Below, piece by piece: positions 1 through 7,849 of a stretch of 64,000 nucleotides of DNA; the first letter of the stretch is position 1; each line of letters begins with the position of its first letter. The notes beneath the pieces were generated by a model. The model was not told where the DNA came from. It did not search any database and was given only the letters and a program-made list of their open reading frames with translations. The stretch spans positions 1,164,300-1,228,299 of the forward strand of contig NZ_LKIU01000005.1 of NCBI RefSeq assembly GCF_001307035.1, given 5' to 3'. Source of the stretch: Arthrobacter sp. Edens01. GTDB lineage: Bacteria; Actinomycetota; Actinomycetes; Actinomycetales; Micrococcaceae. The translations under genes were made by a program, and so were the position numbers.

Positions 1-302
1 GCCGCCAGCGCCCAGGAAAGCGAGCCGGCGAAGGCGTAACCGAGGCAGCTGAGGGCGTAAACGAGGGCACCGGCAGCTGCGATCCGGGTCCGGGCGAAGG
101 CATCGGTCAGCCGTCCGGCAACGGGCCGCGCTGCGACCGAGACGGTCAGCTCCACAGCAATGAGCACCCCGATGGCGGCACTGCCGATTTCCAGTTCGAT
201 TCCTGCCCACAGCGGGATCAGGAAGTCCACCAGCTCAGCTGAGCCTCCCAGCGCAGCCGCCGCCGCTGAGACAGCTCTGCGGGAGCCAGGCCTGTTTCTC
301 AT
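1..302 (-). CDS. MFS transporter, N-terminal part (cut by window edge)
   Basis: Only the first 100 codons are inside the window. The protein begins MRNRPGSRR and continues with an alanine-rich hydrophobic helix, an acidic loop and a second helix followed by R-P-V-A-G-R-L-T-D. That fits the loop between helices 2 and 3 of major facilitator permeases (G-x-L-x-D-R-x-G-R-R type). It is therefore probably an inner-membrane drug or metabolite exporter; the substrate cannot be told. The ATG at 302 lies six bases after TACGCT (minus strand 314-309), so the transcript is probably leaderless. It is divergent from the phzF-like gene with about 70 bp between the starts. Confidence 0.7.
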   Translation of the reverse strand, partial: MRNRPGSRRAVSAAAAALGGSAELVDFLIPLWAGIELEIGSAAIGVLIAVELTVSVAARPVAGRLTDAFARTRIAAAGALVYALSCLGYAFAGSLSWALA

Positions 303-308
303 GCGCTG

Positions 309-314
309 AGCGTA
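309..314 (-). promoter_or_regulatory. -10 hexamer of leaderless MFS transcript
   Basis: TACGCT on the minus strand ends six bases before the ATG at 302, so the predicted first transcribed base is the A of the start codon. No clear -35 is visible. The same spacing occurs at seven other genes in the window. Confidence 0.5.
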
Positions 315-359
315 GCCGACCCGTGCGGCATGCCTTTCCGCGCCGACACGCCGAAGCAC

Positions 360-365
360 TACAGT
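360..365 (+). promoter_or_regulatory. -10 hexamer of leaderless phzF-like transcript
   Basis: TACAGT is followed by six bases and then the ATG at 372. No ribosome-binding site precedes that ATG, which fits a leaderless mRNA. It also argues against the earlier in-frame ATG at 330, which would lie upstream of the promoter. Confidence 0.55.
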
Positions 366-371
366 GTCCGC

Positions 372-1208
372 ATGAGACAACGGTGGTTCAAACAGGTAGA
401 CGTCTTCGGTAAAAAGCCGTACCAGGGCAACCCATTGGCCGTGGTGCTGGACGGGGAAGACCTCGACGATGAGGCAATGCTCCAGTTCGCCCGCTGGACG
501 AACCTCTCGGAGACGACGTTCGTCCTGCCGGCAACGCAGGACGAGGCTGATTACCGGGTGCGGATCTTCACGCCCGGGGGCGAAATCCCGTTCGCAGGTC
601 ATCCGACGCTCGGCACCTGCCATGCGTGGACCGAAGCCGGCAACACTCCGATGAAGCCCGGACTGGTGGTCCAGGAATGCGGCATCGGTTTGGTTCCGCT
701 TCGGGTCAATGCCGGGCTGGCTGCCTTTGCTGCACCGCGGCTGCTGCGGACCGGTCCGGTGGAGCCCGATGTCCTGGCCCGGGTGACGGCAGCCCTGGGA
801 CTCACTCCGGACCAGGTCCTGGACCATCAGTGGGTGGACAACGGCCCGGGCTGGCTGGGACTGCTGCTGCCTGACGCGGAGACTGTTCTGTCTGTGCAGC
901 CCGATCACGCTGCACTCGGTGGACTGAGGGTGGGGCTGATCGGGCGGCAGCCGGAAGCCGCCGAGACGGACTTCGAAGTGCGCGCCTTTGCACCTGGTCT
1001 CGGGGTCTCCGAAGATCCGGTCACCGGCAGCCTCAACGCCGGCCTGGCGCAGTGGCTGATCGGCCAGGGCATTGCGGAGGAACGCTATACGGTCACCCAG
1101 GGCACCGCCGTCCACCGGTCCGGCCTGGTGCGCGTCTTCACCCGCGAAGGCCGCATCTGGATCGGCGGCGAGTCCGTCACCTGCATTGACGGCTCCGTTT
1201 CGCTCTAA
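372..1208 (+). CDS. PhzF family protein (isomerase/epimerase-like)
   Basis: A 278-residue protein of the PhzF/diaminopimelate-epimerase-fold superfamily. The visible signatures are N-P-L-A-V-V near residue 20, the catalytic glutamate in NLSETTFVLP (about 45), the glycine/histidine motif PFAGHPTLGTCH (about 80) and E-D-P-V-T-G-S near residue 217, which lines the active site between the two duplicated halves. Family members isomerise small acids, with PhzF acting on a phenazine precursor. No phenazine genes are nearby, so this is a generic homologue of unknown substrate. The start at 372 is chosen because a -10 hexamer lies immediately upstream. Confidence 0.88.
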   Translation: MRQRWFKQVDVFGKKPYQGNPLAVVLDGEDLDDEAMLQFARWTNLSETTFVLPATQDEADYRVRIFTPGGEIPFAGHPTLGTCHAWTEAGNTPMKPGLVVQECGIGLVPLRVNAGLAAFAAPRLLRTGPVEPDVLARVTAALGLTPDQVLDHQWVDNGPGWLGLLLPDAETVLSVQPDHAALGGLRVGLIGRQPEAAETDFEVRAFAPGLGVSEDPVTGSLNAGLAQWLIGQGIAEERYTVTQGTAVHRSGLVRVFTREGRIWIGGESVTCIDGSVSL

Positions 1209-1230
1209 CAGTTCACCTAGCGCATCATGC

Positions 1231-1294
1231 CCATCGAGATGACACTTACGGCTCTTTTCAGCGCTGAAAGGAGCCGTAAGTGTCATCTCGATGG
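1231..1294. repeat. 64-bp near-perfect palindrome between phzF-like gene and rarA
   Basis: Bases 1231-1262 are the reverse complement of 1263-1294 with a single exception, T1255 opposite G1270, which would be a G-U pair in RNA. The outer 24 bp on each side are perfect, and the centre TTTCAGCGCTGAAA is itself a palindrome. It lies 22 bases after the phzF-like stop and ends seven bases before the -10 of rarA. It could end the phzF-like transcript, although no T-run follows. It could also be a dispersed palindromic element or an operator. Confidence 0.85.
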
Positions 1295-1300
1295 CGCGGG

Positions 1301-1306
1301 TAGCCT
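1301..1306 (+). promoter_or_regulatory. -10 hexamer of leaderless rarA transcript
   Basis: TAGCCT is followed by six bases and the GTG start at 1313. No Shine-Dalgarno sequence is present. The long palindrome 1231-1294 occupies the whole upstream promoter region including the -35 position. Confidence 0.5.
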
Positions 1307-1312
1307 TGAAGC

Positions 1313-2707
1313 GTGAATGACTTGTTCAACAGCGGCGAGGACCAGGACCTGCAGGACCACGACGACGACGCCACGGAGGGCGACTCCCGTCAGCGCCCGC
1401 GCAGCCCGCTGGCGGTACGGATGCGCCCCCGCAGCCTCGACGAGGTGGTGGGGCAGCAGCACCTGCTGGCGCCCGGGTCACCCCTGCGGACCCTCGCCGA
1501 AGCTCCGCAGGGAGGACCAGCCGGCCCTTCCTCGGTGATGCTCTGGGGCCCGCCCGGCACCGGCAAGACCACCCTGGCGCACGTCGTAGCCCGCGGGCCC
1601 GGGCGCAAATTCGTTGAACTCTCGGCAATCACCTCCGGCGTCAAGGACGTCCGGCGGGTCATGGACGAGGCCCTGACCGCCAGGGACCTGCACGGTGTCA
1701 CAACCGTCCTGTTCCTGGACGAAATCCACCGCTTCAACAAGGCCCAGCAGGACGCACTTCTGCCCGGTGTGGAGAACCGCTGGGTAGTACTTATCGCGGC
1801 CACTACCGAGAATCCGTCCTTCTCAGTGGTGTCGCCGCTGCTCTCACGGTCCCTGCTGCTGACCCTGAAACCGCTCACGGAAGAAGACATCGCTGCGCTG
1901 CTGGTCCGCGCAGTCCAGGATGAACGCGGGCTGGCCGGGCGGGTTGAACTCAGCGACGAAGCGCTGGAACACCTGGTCCGTCTTGCCGCGGGGGACGCAC
2001 GCCGCGGGCTGACCGCGCTCGAAGCCGCAGCCGGCGTCGCCTATTCGGAACGGGACCCGGACGTTGAAGTACCGGTTGTGCTGCTGACCCATGCCGAACA
2101 GGCACTGGATGTTGCAGCCCTGCGCTACGACCGGGCGGGGGATCAGCACTATGACGTCACCAGCGCCTTCATCAAGTCGCTGCGCGGATCCGACGTGGAC
2201 GCCGCCCTGCATTACCTGGCGAAAATGCTCGAAGCGGGGGAGGACCCCCGGTTTATCTCGCGCAGGCTGATGATCTCCGCGGCCGAAGACGTGGGTATGG
2301 CGGATCCGACGGCGCTGCAGACGGCGGTGGCCGCCGCCCAGGCGGTTCAGATGATCGGTATGCCGGAGGGACGGCTGATCCTTGCGGAGGCGGTGGTCCA
2401 TATCGCCACTGCTCCTAAATCCAATGCCGCTTACAAGGCGATCGGCGCGGCTACGGCAGACGTACGCGCCGGCTACGGGAAAGGTATCCCTGCGCACCTG
2501 CGCGACGCCCATTATCCAGGTGCCAAGCAGCTGGGCCACGGCAAGGGCTACGTGTATTCGCATGATGAGCCGCACGGCGTGGCGAAACAGCAGTACCCGC
2601 CGGATGACCTCGTGGGGAAGGACTACTACAAGCCCACCGCGAACGGCGCGGAGCGGGACATCGCTGCCCGGCTGGAGCGCCTGCGCGGGATCATCCGCGG
2701 ACAGTAG
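1313..2707 (+). CDS. rarA: Replication-associated recombination protein A (AAA+ ATPase)
   Basis: A 464-residue RarA/MgsA-family ATPase related to clamp-loader subunits and eukaryotic WRNIP1. It acts at stalled replication forks and gapped DNA. Walker A is GPPGTGKTT (residues 79-87), Walker B is LFLDEIHRF (about 133-141), and the sensor-1 stretch A-T-T-E-N-P-S-F is near 165. The C-terminal half carries the tetramerisation region ([10 protein letters not shown] and [14 protein letters not shown]). The N-terminal 30 residues are acidic and variable. It is alone on its transcript, with a leaderless GTG start. Confidence 0.95.
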   Translation: MNDLFNSGEDQDLQDHDDDATEGDSRQRPRSPLAVRMRPRSLDEVVGQQHLLAPGSPLRTLAEAPQGGPAGPSSVMLWGPPGTGKTTLAHVVARGPGRKFVELSAITSGVKDVRRVMDEALTARDLHGVTTVLFLDEIHRFNKAQQDALLPGVENRWVVLIAATTENPSFSVVSPLLSRSLLLTLKPLTEEDIAALLVRAVQDERGLAGRVELSDEALEHLVRLAAGDARRGLTALEAAAGVAYSERDPDVEVPVVLLTHAEQALDVAALRYDRAGDQHYDVTSAFIKSLRGSDVDAALHYLAKMLEAGEDPRFISRRLMISAAEDVGMADPTALQTAVAAAQAVQMIGMPEGRLILAEAVVHIATAPKSNAAYKAIGAATADVRAGYGKGIPAHLRDAHYPGAKQLGHGKGYVYSHDEPHGVAKQQYPPDDLVGKDYYKPTANGAERDIAARLERLRGIIRGQ

Positions 2708-2805
2708 CGGACCGGGGACGGACACTGTCGGACCCTGTCGGGCAGGGAACGGGCAGGGAACAGCGCCCCGCGGTGCGCGGCCCGTACCCGAAGGCCCGCG
2801 CATGC

Positions 2806-2811
2806 TAGGAT
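2806..2811 (+). promoter_or_regulatory. Candidate -10 of rpsD promoter
   Basis: TAGGAT would place the transcription start near 2818, leaving a leader of about 208 bases before rpsD. The -35 region is weak. The assignment rests on the hexamer and on its position ahead of the structured leader. Confidence 0.4.
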
Positions 2812-2817
2812 TGATGG

Positions 2818-3025
2818 TTGACTGGCAAGCGCACTGCCGGACAATCCCACCTCATCTCCGGATTAGCGTCCGGACGCGGTGGGACTGTGTCCGGTAACTG
2901 CGTTGCAGCAGAAGGCAGCGGTTGGCCGGAGCTCTCCCTAATGGAGGCCAGTGACTACGCATTAGCCGTGCACGGCGGGTTTCCCGGCGCGTACGGCAAA
3001 ACCGCCAAAACAGTGAAAGGTGAAC
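2818..3025 (+). promoter_or_regulatory. Long, structured 5' leader of rpsD
   Basis: The 318 bases between rarA and rpsD hold no convincing gene. The leader contains a two-part hairpin in which 2845-2851 (TCCCACC) pairs with 2878-2884 (GGTGGGA), and within it TCCGGA at 2857-2862 pairs with TCCGGA at 2869-2874. A TTG-started frame of 71 codons (2818-3033) runs through the region and overlaps the rpsD start, but its third-position GC is low for this genome. Ribosomal protein S4 represses its own mRNA in other bacteria, so an autoregulatory leader is a reasonable inference. Confidence 0.4.
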
Positions 3026-3652
3026 GTGGCTAATTCAACACGTGCACGCCGTCAGGCCCGCGCTTCGCGCGCCCTCGGCATTGCTTTGACCCCCAAGGCA
3101 GCAAAGTACTTCGAGCGCCGGCCTTACCCCCCGGGTGAGCACGGCCGCGCACGCCGCAAGCAGGACAGCGACTACGCAGTCCGCCTGCGCGAAAAGCAGC
3201 GCCTGCGCGCACAGTACGGCATCCGCGAAGCACAGATGACCCGTGTCTTCGAAGAAGCCCGCCGCACCGCCGGTCTGACCGGTGAAAACCTGATCGAGCT
3301 TCTCGAGATGCGTCTTGACGCCCTCGTGCTGCGTGCCGGCTTCGCCCGGACGATCGCCCAGGCCCGCCAGCTGGTTGTGCACCGCCACATCATGGTTGAC
3401 GGCGCCCGCGTGGACCGCCCGTCGTTCCGCGTGTCCGAAGGCCAGCTCATCCATGTGCACCAGCGCAGCGAGACCATGACGCCGTTCCAGGTTGCCGCTG
3501 CCGGCGCCCACCGCGACGTCCTGCCCGCTGTTCCGGGTTACCTGGATGTCTCCCTGGACAAGCTGCAGGCTCGCCTGGTTCGCCGCCCGAAGCGCTCGGA
3601 AGTCCCCGTGACCTGCGAAGAGCAGCTCGTGGTGGAATACTACGCACGCTAA
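3026..3652 (+). CDS. rpsD: 30S ribosomal protein S4
   Basis: A 208-residue S4, the primary 16S rRNA-binding protein that starts assembly of the 5' domain. The N-terminus (ANSTRARRQ), the R-R-P-Y-P-P-G-E-H-G-R-A-R motif and the S4 RNA-binding domain (about 98-160, RLDALVLRAGFARTIAQARQ) are all present. The start is GTG 3026, with AAAGG at 3016-3020 as ribosome-binding site. The short N-terminal arm without zinc-binding cysteines is the C-minus form. It stands apart from the ribosomal protein operons, as is common in Micrococcales. Confidence 0.97.
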   Translation: MANSTRARRQARASRALGIALTPKAAKYFERRPYPPGEHGRARRKQDSDYAVRLREKQRLRAQYGIREAQMTRVFEEARRTAGLTGENLIELLEMRLDALVLRAGFARTIAQARQLVVHRHIMVDGARVDRPSFRVSEGQLIHVHQRSETMTPFQVAAAGAHRDVLPAVPGYLDVSLDKLQARLVRRPKRSEVPVTCEEQLVVEYYAR

Positions 3653-3695
3653 TTCGACTGTTTTCCCGGTTTCCGGGAGACATGCGCGAAAATGG

Positions 3696-3733
3696 AACAG
3701 CCCGTGGCCTTTGTGCCGCGGGCTGTTTCATTT
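3696..3733 (+). terminator. Intrinsic terminator of rpsD
   Basis: A 13-bp stem (3696-3708 with 3715-3727, one G-U pair) has a six-base loop and is followed by TTTCATTT. It lies 44 bases after the rpsD stop. Confidence 0.85.
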
Positions 3734-3851
3734 CGTGCAGGCCCCCGGCCACAGGCCGGTGCGGGAACGCGCCGCCGCCAAGTAAGTGTCCTGTCCCGTC
3801 AGTGGGTAAGGTACATAGCGGAAACTCTTCGAATACAACCCAAGGAGAACC

Positions 3852-4226
3852 ATGTCAGGTGGAGATATTGCCGGTCTGATCGCAGCCGGGGTTTTTGCCG
3901 TGCTGGTTGCACTGCTGGCCGTCCCCATCCTCAAGCTTGGGAAGGTGTTCGACGAGCTTCGCGGATCGATCAAGACCCTGAGCGATGAGACCACTCCGCT
4001 GATCGACGAGGTGACCACCACGGTGTCCACCACCAACCTGCAGCTGCAGAAGGTGGACGGCATCTCCTCCAACGTCTCCGATGCCTCTGCAAACGTCTCT
4101 GCGCTGACTTCCCTGGTCGCCGCCACGGTCGGTTCGCCGCTGATCAAGGTTTCCGCCTTCACCTACGGAGTCCGCACCGCACTTGCTTCACGCCGGCCCG
4201 CCGGACGCGGCCGCCGCAGCCGCTAA
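3852..4226 (+). CDS. DUF948 domain-containing membrane protein
   Basis: A 124-residue protein. The first 27 residues form a single hydrophobic helix (I-A-A-G-V-F-A-V-L-V-A-L-L-A-V-P). An amphipathic, probably coiled-coil region follows (about 30-95, rich in T, S, V and D), and the tail ends in basic residues. This is the DUF948 (YtxG-like) pattern of a membrane-anchored coiled coil; the function is unknown. AAGGAGA precedes the ATG. It is the first gene of a probable transcript running into the next small gene and alaS, an order widely kept in Actinobacteria. Confidence 0.8.
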   Translation: MSGGDIAGLIAAGVFAVLVALLAVPILKLGKVFDELRGSIKTLSDETTPLIDEVTTTVSTTNLQLQKVDGISSNVSDASANVSALTSLVAATVGSPLIKVSAFTYGVRTALASRRPAGRGRRSR

Positions 4227-4262
4227 GGCCAACCGCCACGCAGTCCACAATAGGAGCAGCAC

Positions 4263-4517
4263 ATGATTAAGCGTGTTTTCTGGATGTCGATCGGCATCAC
4301 GATCGGCGTGATTGCGGTCCGCCGCATCTCCGACGCCAAGCAGACCCTTGGCCCGGCCGGCCTCAACCGCGCCGTTGGCACTGCAGCCGACGCCCTGCAC
4401 GATTTCACCGACGCCTTCCGCGACGCCATGACCACCCGTGAAGGCGAGCTCCGCTCCGCCCTGGGCCTGGAAACCACGGACACGGTCGCCCAGACCATGT
4501 CTTCGGCCCGCCGCTGA
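4263..4517 (+). CDS. Small membrane protein of unknown function upstream of alaS
   Basis: An 84-residue protein with one N-terminal transmembrane segment (about 4-20, V-F-W-M-S-I-G-I-T-I-G-V-I-A-V). A conserved-looking region (R-R-I-S-D-A-K-Q-T-L-G-P-A-G-L) and a soluble acidic tail follow. It resembles the short proteins found between the DUF948 gene and alaS in other Actinobacteria. It lies 36 bp after the DUF948 gene and 61 bp before alaS. No enzymatic motif is visible. Confidence 0.7.
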   Translation: MIKRVFWMSIGITIGVIAVRRISDAKQTLGPAGLNRAVGTAADALHDFTDAFRDAMTTREGELRSALGLETTDTVAQTMSSARR

Positions 4518-4578
4518 CTTTCTTCCACCGCGCAGCCGCCCTGCGCGGAATTGATTTACCAGAAGGGTAAGAACCACC

Positions 4579-7272
4579 ATGAAGTCCCACGAGATCGCAC
4601 GCCGCTGGCTGGATTTCTTCAGCAGGAAGGGCCACACGGTCGTTCCCTCCGCGTCGCTCGTCACCACCGACCCCTCGCTGCTTTTCACCGTCGCGGGCAT
4701 GGTGCCCTTCATCCCGTACCTCACGGCACGGGAGACCCCTCCGTACAGCCGGGCCACCAGCGTCCAGAAGTGCATCCGCACAGCAGACATCGAAGAGGTC
4801 GGCAAGACGGCGCGCCACGGCACCTTCTTCCAGATGGCCGGCAACTTCTCCTTCGGTGACTACTTCAAGGAAGACGCCATCACCTTTGCCTGGGAGCTGC
4901 TGACCAGCCCCGTGGCAGAGGGCGGCTACGGCCTTGACCCCGAGCGCCTCTGGGTCACCGTCTACGAGGACGGCGACGAGCGCGACGACGAGGCCCGCGC
5001 CATTTGGCGGGACAAGATCGGCGTCCCGAACGAGCGCATCATCGGCACCGGCAAGGCAGACAACTACTGGAACACCGGCCAGGCCGGCCCCGGCGGTCCC
5101 TGCTCGGAGATCTACTACGACCGAGGCCCGGCCTACGGCCTCGAAGGCGGACCGGCAGTCGACGAGACGCGGTACATCGAGATCTGGAACCTCGTCTTTA
5201 TGCAGTACCAGCTCTCCGAGGTCCGTTCGAAGACGGACTTCGACGTCGCAGGTGAACTGCCGAAGAAGAACATCGACACAGGCCTTGGCCTGGAACGCCT
5301 CGCGATGATCCTGCAGGGCGTCGAGAACATGTACGAGACGGACCAGGTCCGCCCGGTCCTGGACAAGGCAGCCGAGCTCTCCGGTAAGGCCTACACCTCC
5401 GCCGAGGATCCCTCGGACCCGCACCACGCCGATGACGTGAAGATGCGGGTTGTGGCCGACCACATCCGCTCGGCCCTTATGCTGATCTCCGACGGCGTTA
5501 CCCCGTCCAACGAAGGCCGCGGCTACGTGCTGCGCCGCCTGATCCGCCGCGCCGTCCGCGCCATGCGCCTGCTCGGCGTGGAAACCGCTGTGCTGCCCGA
5601 GCTGCTGCCCGTCTCCCGCGACGCCATGAAGGGCACCTACCCGGAGGTCGAGACCGACTTCGCCCGCATTTCCCGCATCGCCTACGCCGAGGAAAAGGCT
5701 TTCCTGCGCACCATCGCCTCGGGCACCGAACGCCTCGAAGCCGCAGTGCAGGAGTCCAAGGCTGCGGGCAAGCCGCTCTCCGGCGCCGACGCCTTCGCGC
5801 TGCATGACACCTACGGGTTCCCGATCGACCTCACCCTCGAAATGGCAGAAGAAGCCGGCCTGAAGGTGGACGAAGCAGGTTTCCGTTCCCTGATGCAGGA
5901 ACAGCGCCAGCGCGCCCAGGCAGATGCCCGCGGCAAGAAGCACGGCCACTCGGACATGTCCGTGTTCAACGAACTGCTGAAGTCCGGCAACACCGTGTTC
6001 ACCGGCTACGACGAGCTCGCCACCGAGTCTTCCGTCCGCGGCATCGTGTCCAACGGCCAGTCAGTCTCCTACGCAGGCCAGGGCACCGAGATCGAGCTGG
6101 TCCTGGACGAAACCCCGTTCTACGCAGAAGCCGGCGGCCAGGCTGCCGACGTCGGGCTCATTACCGGCGACGGCTTCGTCGTTGAGGTCTCCGATGTCCA
6201 GCGCCCGGTCAAGGGCCTCACTGTCCACAAGGCAGTGGTCCGCGAAGGTGAAATCTCCGCGGGCGCCCTGGCCCAGGCCGTGGTTGATGCCGAGCAGCGG
6301 CACGCCGCCGAGCAGGCGCACTCCGGTACGCACATTGTGCACGCCGCCCTGCACCAGATCCTCGGCCCGGAAGCGCTGCAGCGCGGTTCCTTCAACAAGG
6401 CCGGTTACCTGCGCTTCGACTTCTCCTGGGGCGAAGGCCTTTCCGATGCCGCCAAGTCGGAAATCGAAGAGGTCTCCAACCTGGCCATCCGCAGCAACCA
6501 CAAGGTCGAAACCAAGATCATGTCCCTGGCAGATGCCAAGGCGCTGGGAGCTACCGCCCTGTTCGGTGAAGCATACGGCGACCAGGTGCGTGTGGTGGAG
6601 ATCGACGGCGCATGGTCCCGCGAACTCTGCGGCGGCACGCACGTTGACTCCACTTCCCGGATCGGTTCCCTAACGCTGCTCGGTGAGCAGTCCGTAGGCT
6701 CGGGTAACCGCCGCGTGGAAGCCTTTGTTGGCATGGATGCCTTCCGGCACCTCGCCGCTGAGCGCGCACTTGTCAACGAGCTCTCCGAAATGCTCAAGGT
6801 CCCCTCTGTCCAGGTGCCGGAACGCGTGGCAGCCACCCTCGCGAAGCTGAAGCAGGTTGAGAAGGAACTCGAACGACTGCGCCGCGACCAGCTTGCAGCT
6901 TCTGCTGCTGCGCTGGTGGGCACGGCCGTGGACATTGACGGAGTCCGCCTCCTGGCACACGACGCCGGCACGGTGTCCGGTGCCGATGACCTTCGGACGC
7001 TCGCCCTGGATCTGCGCAGCCGCCTTGGCAGCGAAGCAGCCGTGACGGCAGTAGCCGGTGCAGCCAACGGCCGCCCGGTGGTGATCGTGGCCACGAATGA
7101 GGCGGCCCGTGCAGCAGGAGTCAAGGCCGGTGCCCTGGTGAAAACCGCAGCCGGTGTCCTTGGAGGAGGCGGCGGCGGCAAGGACGACGTCGCCCAGGGC
7201 GGCGGATCGGATGCTGCCAGGATCTCCGAGGCGCTGGGAGCAATCCGCGCAGCAGTGGCGAACCGGGGTTAG
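4579..7272 (+). CDS. alaS: Alanine--tRNA ligase
   Basis: An 897-residue class II synthetase that charges tRNA-Ala. The N-terminal catalytic core begins SHEIARRWLDFFSRKGH and contains F-F-Q-M-A-G-N-F-S-F-G-D and GPGGPCSEIYYDRG. The editing domain has the metal-binding H-S-G-T-H (about residue 582) and CGGTH (about 683). The C-terminal DHHA1-like domain ends with a glycine-rich G-G-G-G-G-G-K-D-D. The full set of motifs is intact. It is followed after seven bases by ruvX, so the two are co-transcribed. Confidence 0.98.
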   Translation: MKSHEIARRWLDFFSRKGHTVVPSASLVTTDPSLLFTVAGMVPFIPYLTARETPPYSRATSVQKCIRTADIEEVGKTARHGTFFQMAGNFSFGDYFKEDAITFAWELLTSPVAEGGYGLDPERLWVTVYEDGDERDDEARAIWRDKIGVPNERIIGTGKADNYWNTGQAGPGGPCSEIYYDRGPAYGLEGGPAVDETRYIEIWNLVFMQYQLSEVRSKTDFDVAGELPKKNIDTGLGLERLAMILQGVENMYETDQVRPVLDKAAELSGKAYTSAEDPSDPHHADDVKMRVVADHIRSALMLISDGVTPSNEGRGYVLRRLIRRAVRAMRLLGVETAVLPELLPVSRDAMKGTYPEVETDFARISRIAYAEEKAFLRTIASGTERLEAAVQESKAAGKPLSGADAFALHDTYGFPIDLTLEMAEEAGLKVDEAGFRSLMQEQRQRAQADARGKKHGHSDMSVFNELLKSGNTVFTGYDELATESSVRGIVSNGQSVSYAGQGTEIELVLDETPFYAEAGGQAADVGLITGDGFVVEVSDVQRPVKGLTVHKAVVREGEISAGALAQAVVDAEQRHAAEQAHSGTHIVHAALHQILGPEALQRGSFNKAGYLRFDFSWGEGLSDAAKSEIEEVSNLAIRSNHKVETKIMSLADAKALGATALFGEAYGDQVRVVEIDGAWSRELCGGTHVDSTSRIGSLTLLGEQSVGSGNRRVEAFVGMDAFRHLAAERALVNELSEMLKVPSVQVPERVAATLAKLKQVEKELERLRRDQLAASAAALVGTAVDIDGVRLLAHDAGTVSGADDLRTLALDLRSRLGSEAAVTAVAGAANGRPVVIVATNEAARAAGVKAGALVKTAAGVLGGGGGGKDDVAQGGGSDAARISEALGAIRAAVANRG

Positions 7273-7279
7273 TACCACA

Positions 7280-7849
7280 GTGTCCGGCTACCCGCGCGGA
7301 ACGAAGCTCGGCGTCGATGTTGGACTGGCACGCGTCGGGGTCGCCTCCTGCGACCCCGACGGCCTGCTGGCCACCCCCGTGCGCACGTTGAAACGCGATG
7401 CCAAGAAGAACAGCGATATCCAGGTGCTGGTGAGGGAAGCTGCCGAGCGGGGAACCGTCGAGTTCTTTGTCGGCCTGCCGCAGAGCATGAAGGGCACGGA
7501 AACAGCTTCCACCGCGATGGCCCGAGACTATGCCCAGGTCCTCGCAGAGTTCCTGGATAAGGCAGGACTGGACGTGCCTGTCCGGCTTATTGATGAGCGG
7601 CTGAGCACAGTGAGCGCACACCGCTCCCTGCGGGAAGCTGGCTTGGACACAAGAAATCACCGTAGAGTAGTAGACCAAGTGGCCGCTGTGGGTATATTGC
7701 AGCAGGCCATTGACATGCAGCGTTCCCTGGGACGCGATGTGGGGGTGCCGGTCACACTGCGCCGGAGCAAGCGATCTGCTGCTCCGGCCCCGAACGAGGA
7801 GCCAACTATTTCCGAGGAAAGCCGCCCCGAAAGCGATACGGCGTCGTGA
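7280..7849 (+). CDS. ruvX: Putative pre-16S rRNA nuclease / Holliday junction resolvase YqgF
   Basis: A 189-residue RNase H-like nuclease of the YqgF/RuvX family. The catalytic region starts K-L-G-V-D-V-G-L-A-R-V-G-V-A, with the first acidic residue at about 12. VGLPQSMKGTE and LIDERLSTVSA supply the remaining conserved positions. Family members mature the 5' end of 16S rRNA. The GTG at 7280 is chosen because the family begins shortly before the first aspartate; longer frames would overlap alaS. It overlaps mltG by four bases (GTGA). Confidence 0.93.
   Translation: MSGYPRGTKLGVDVGLARVGVASCDPDGLLATPVRTLKRDAKKNSDIQVLVREAAERGTVEFFVGLPQSMKGTETASTAMARDYAQVLAEFLDKAGLDVPVRLIDERLSTVSAHRSLREAGLDTRNHRRVVDQVAAVGILQQAIDMQRSLGRDVGVPVTLRRSKRSAAPAPNEEPTISEESRPESDTAS

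Noticed and set aside
330-371. Earlier ATG start of the PhzF-like protein
   Set aside because: The 14 extra residues lack family resemblance, and the -10 hexamer at 360-365 would lie inside the coding sequence.
2818-3033. 71-codon TTG-started frame upstream of rpsD as a gene
   Set aside because: Third-position GC is low, TTG is a poor leaderless start, and the region contains a stable hairpin. It is treated as leader RNA, though noted in the findings.
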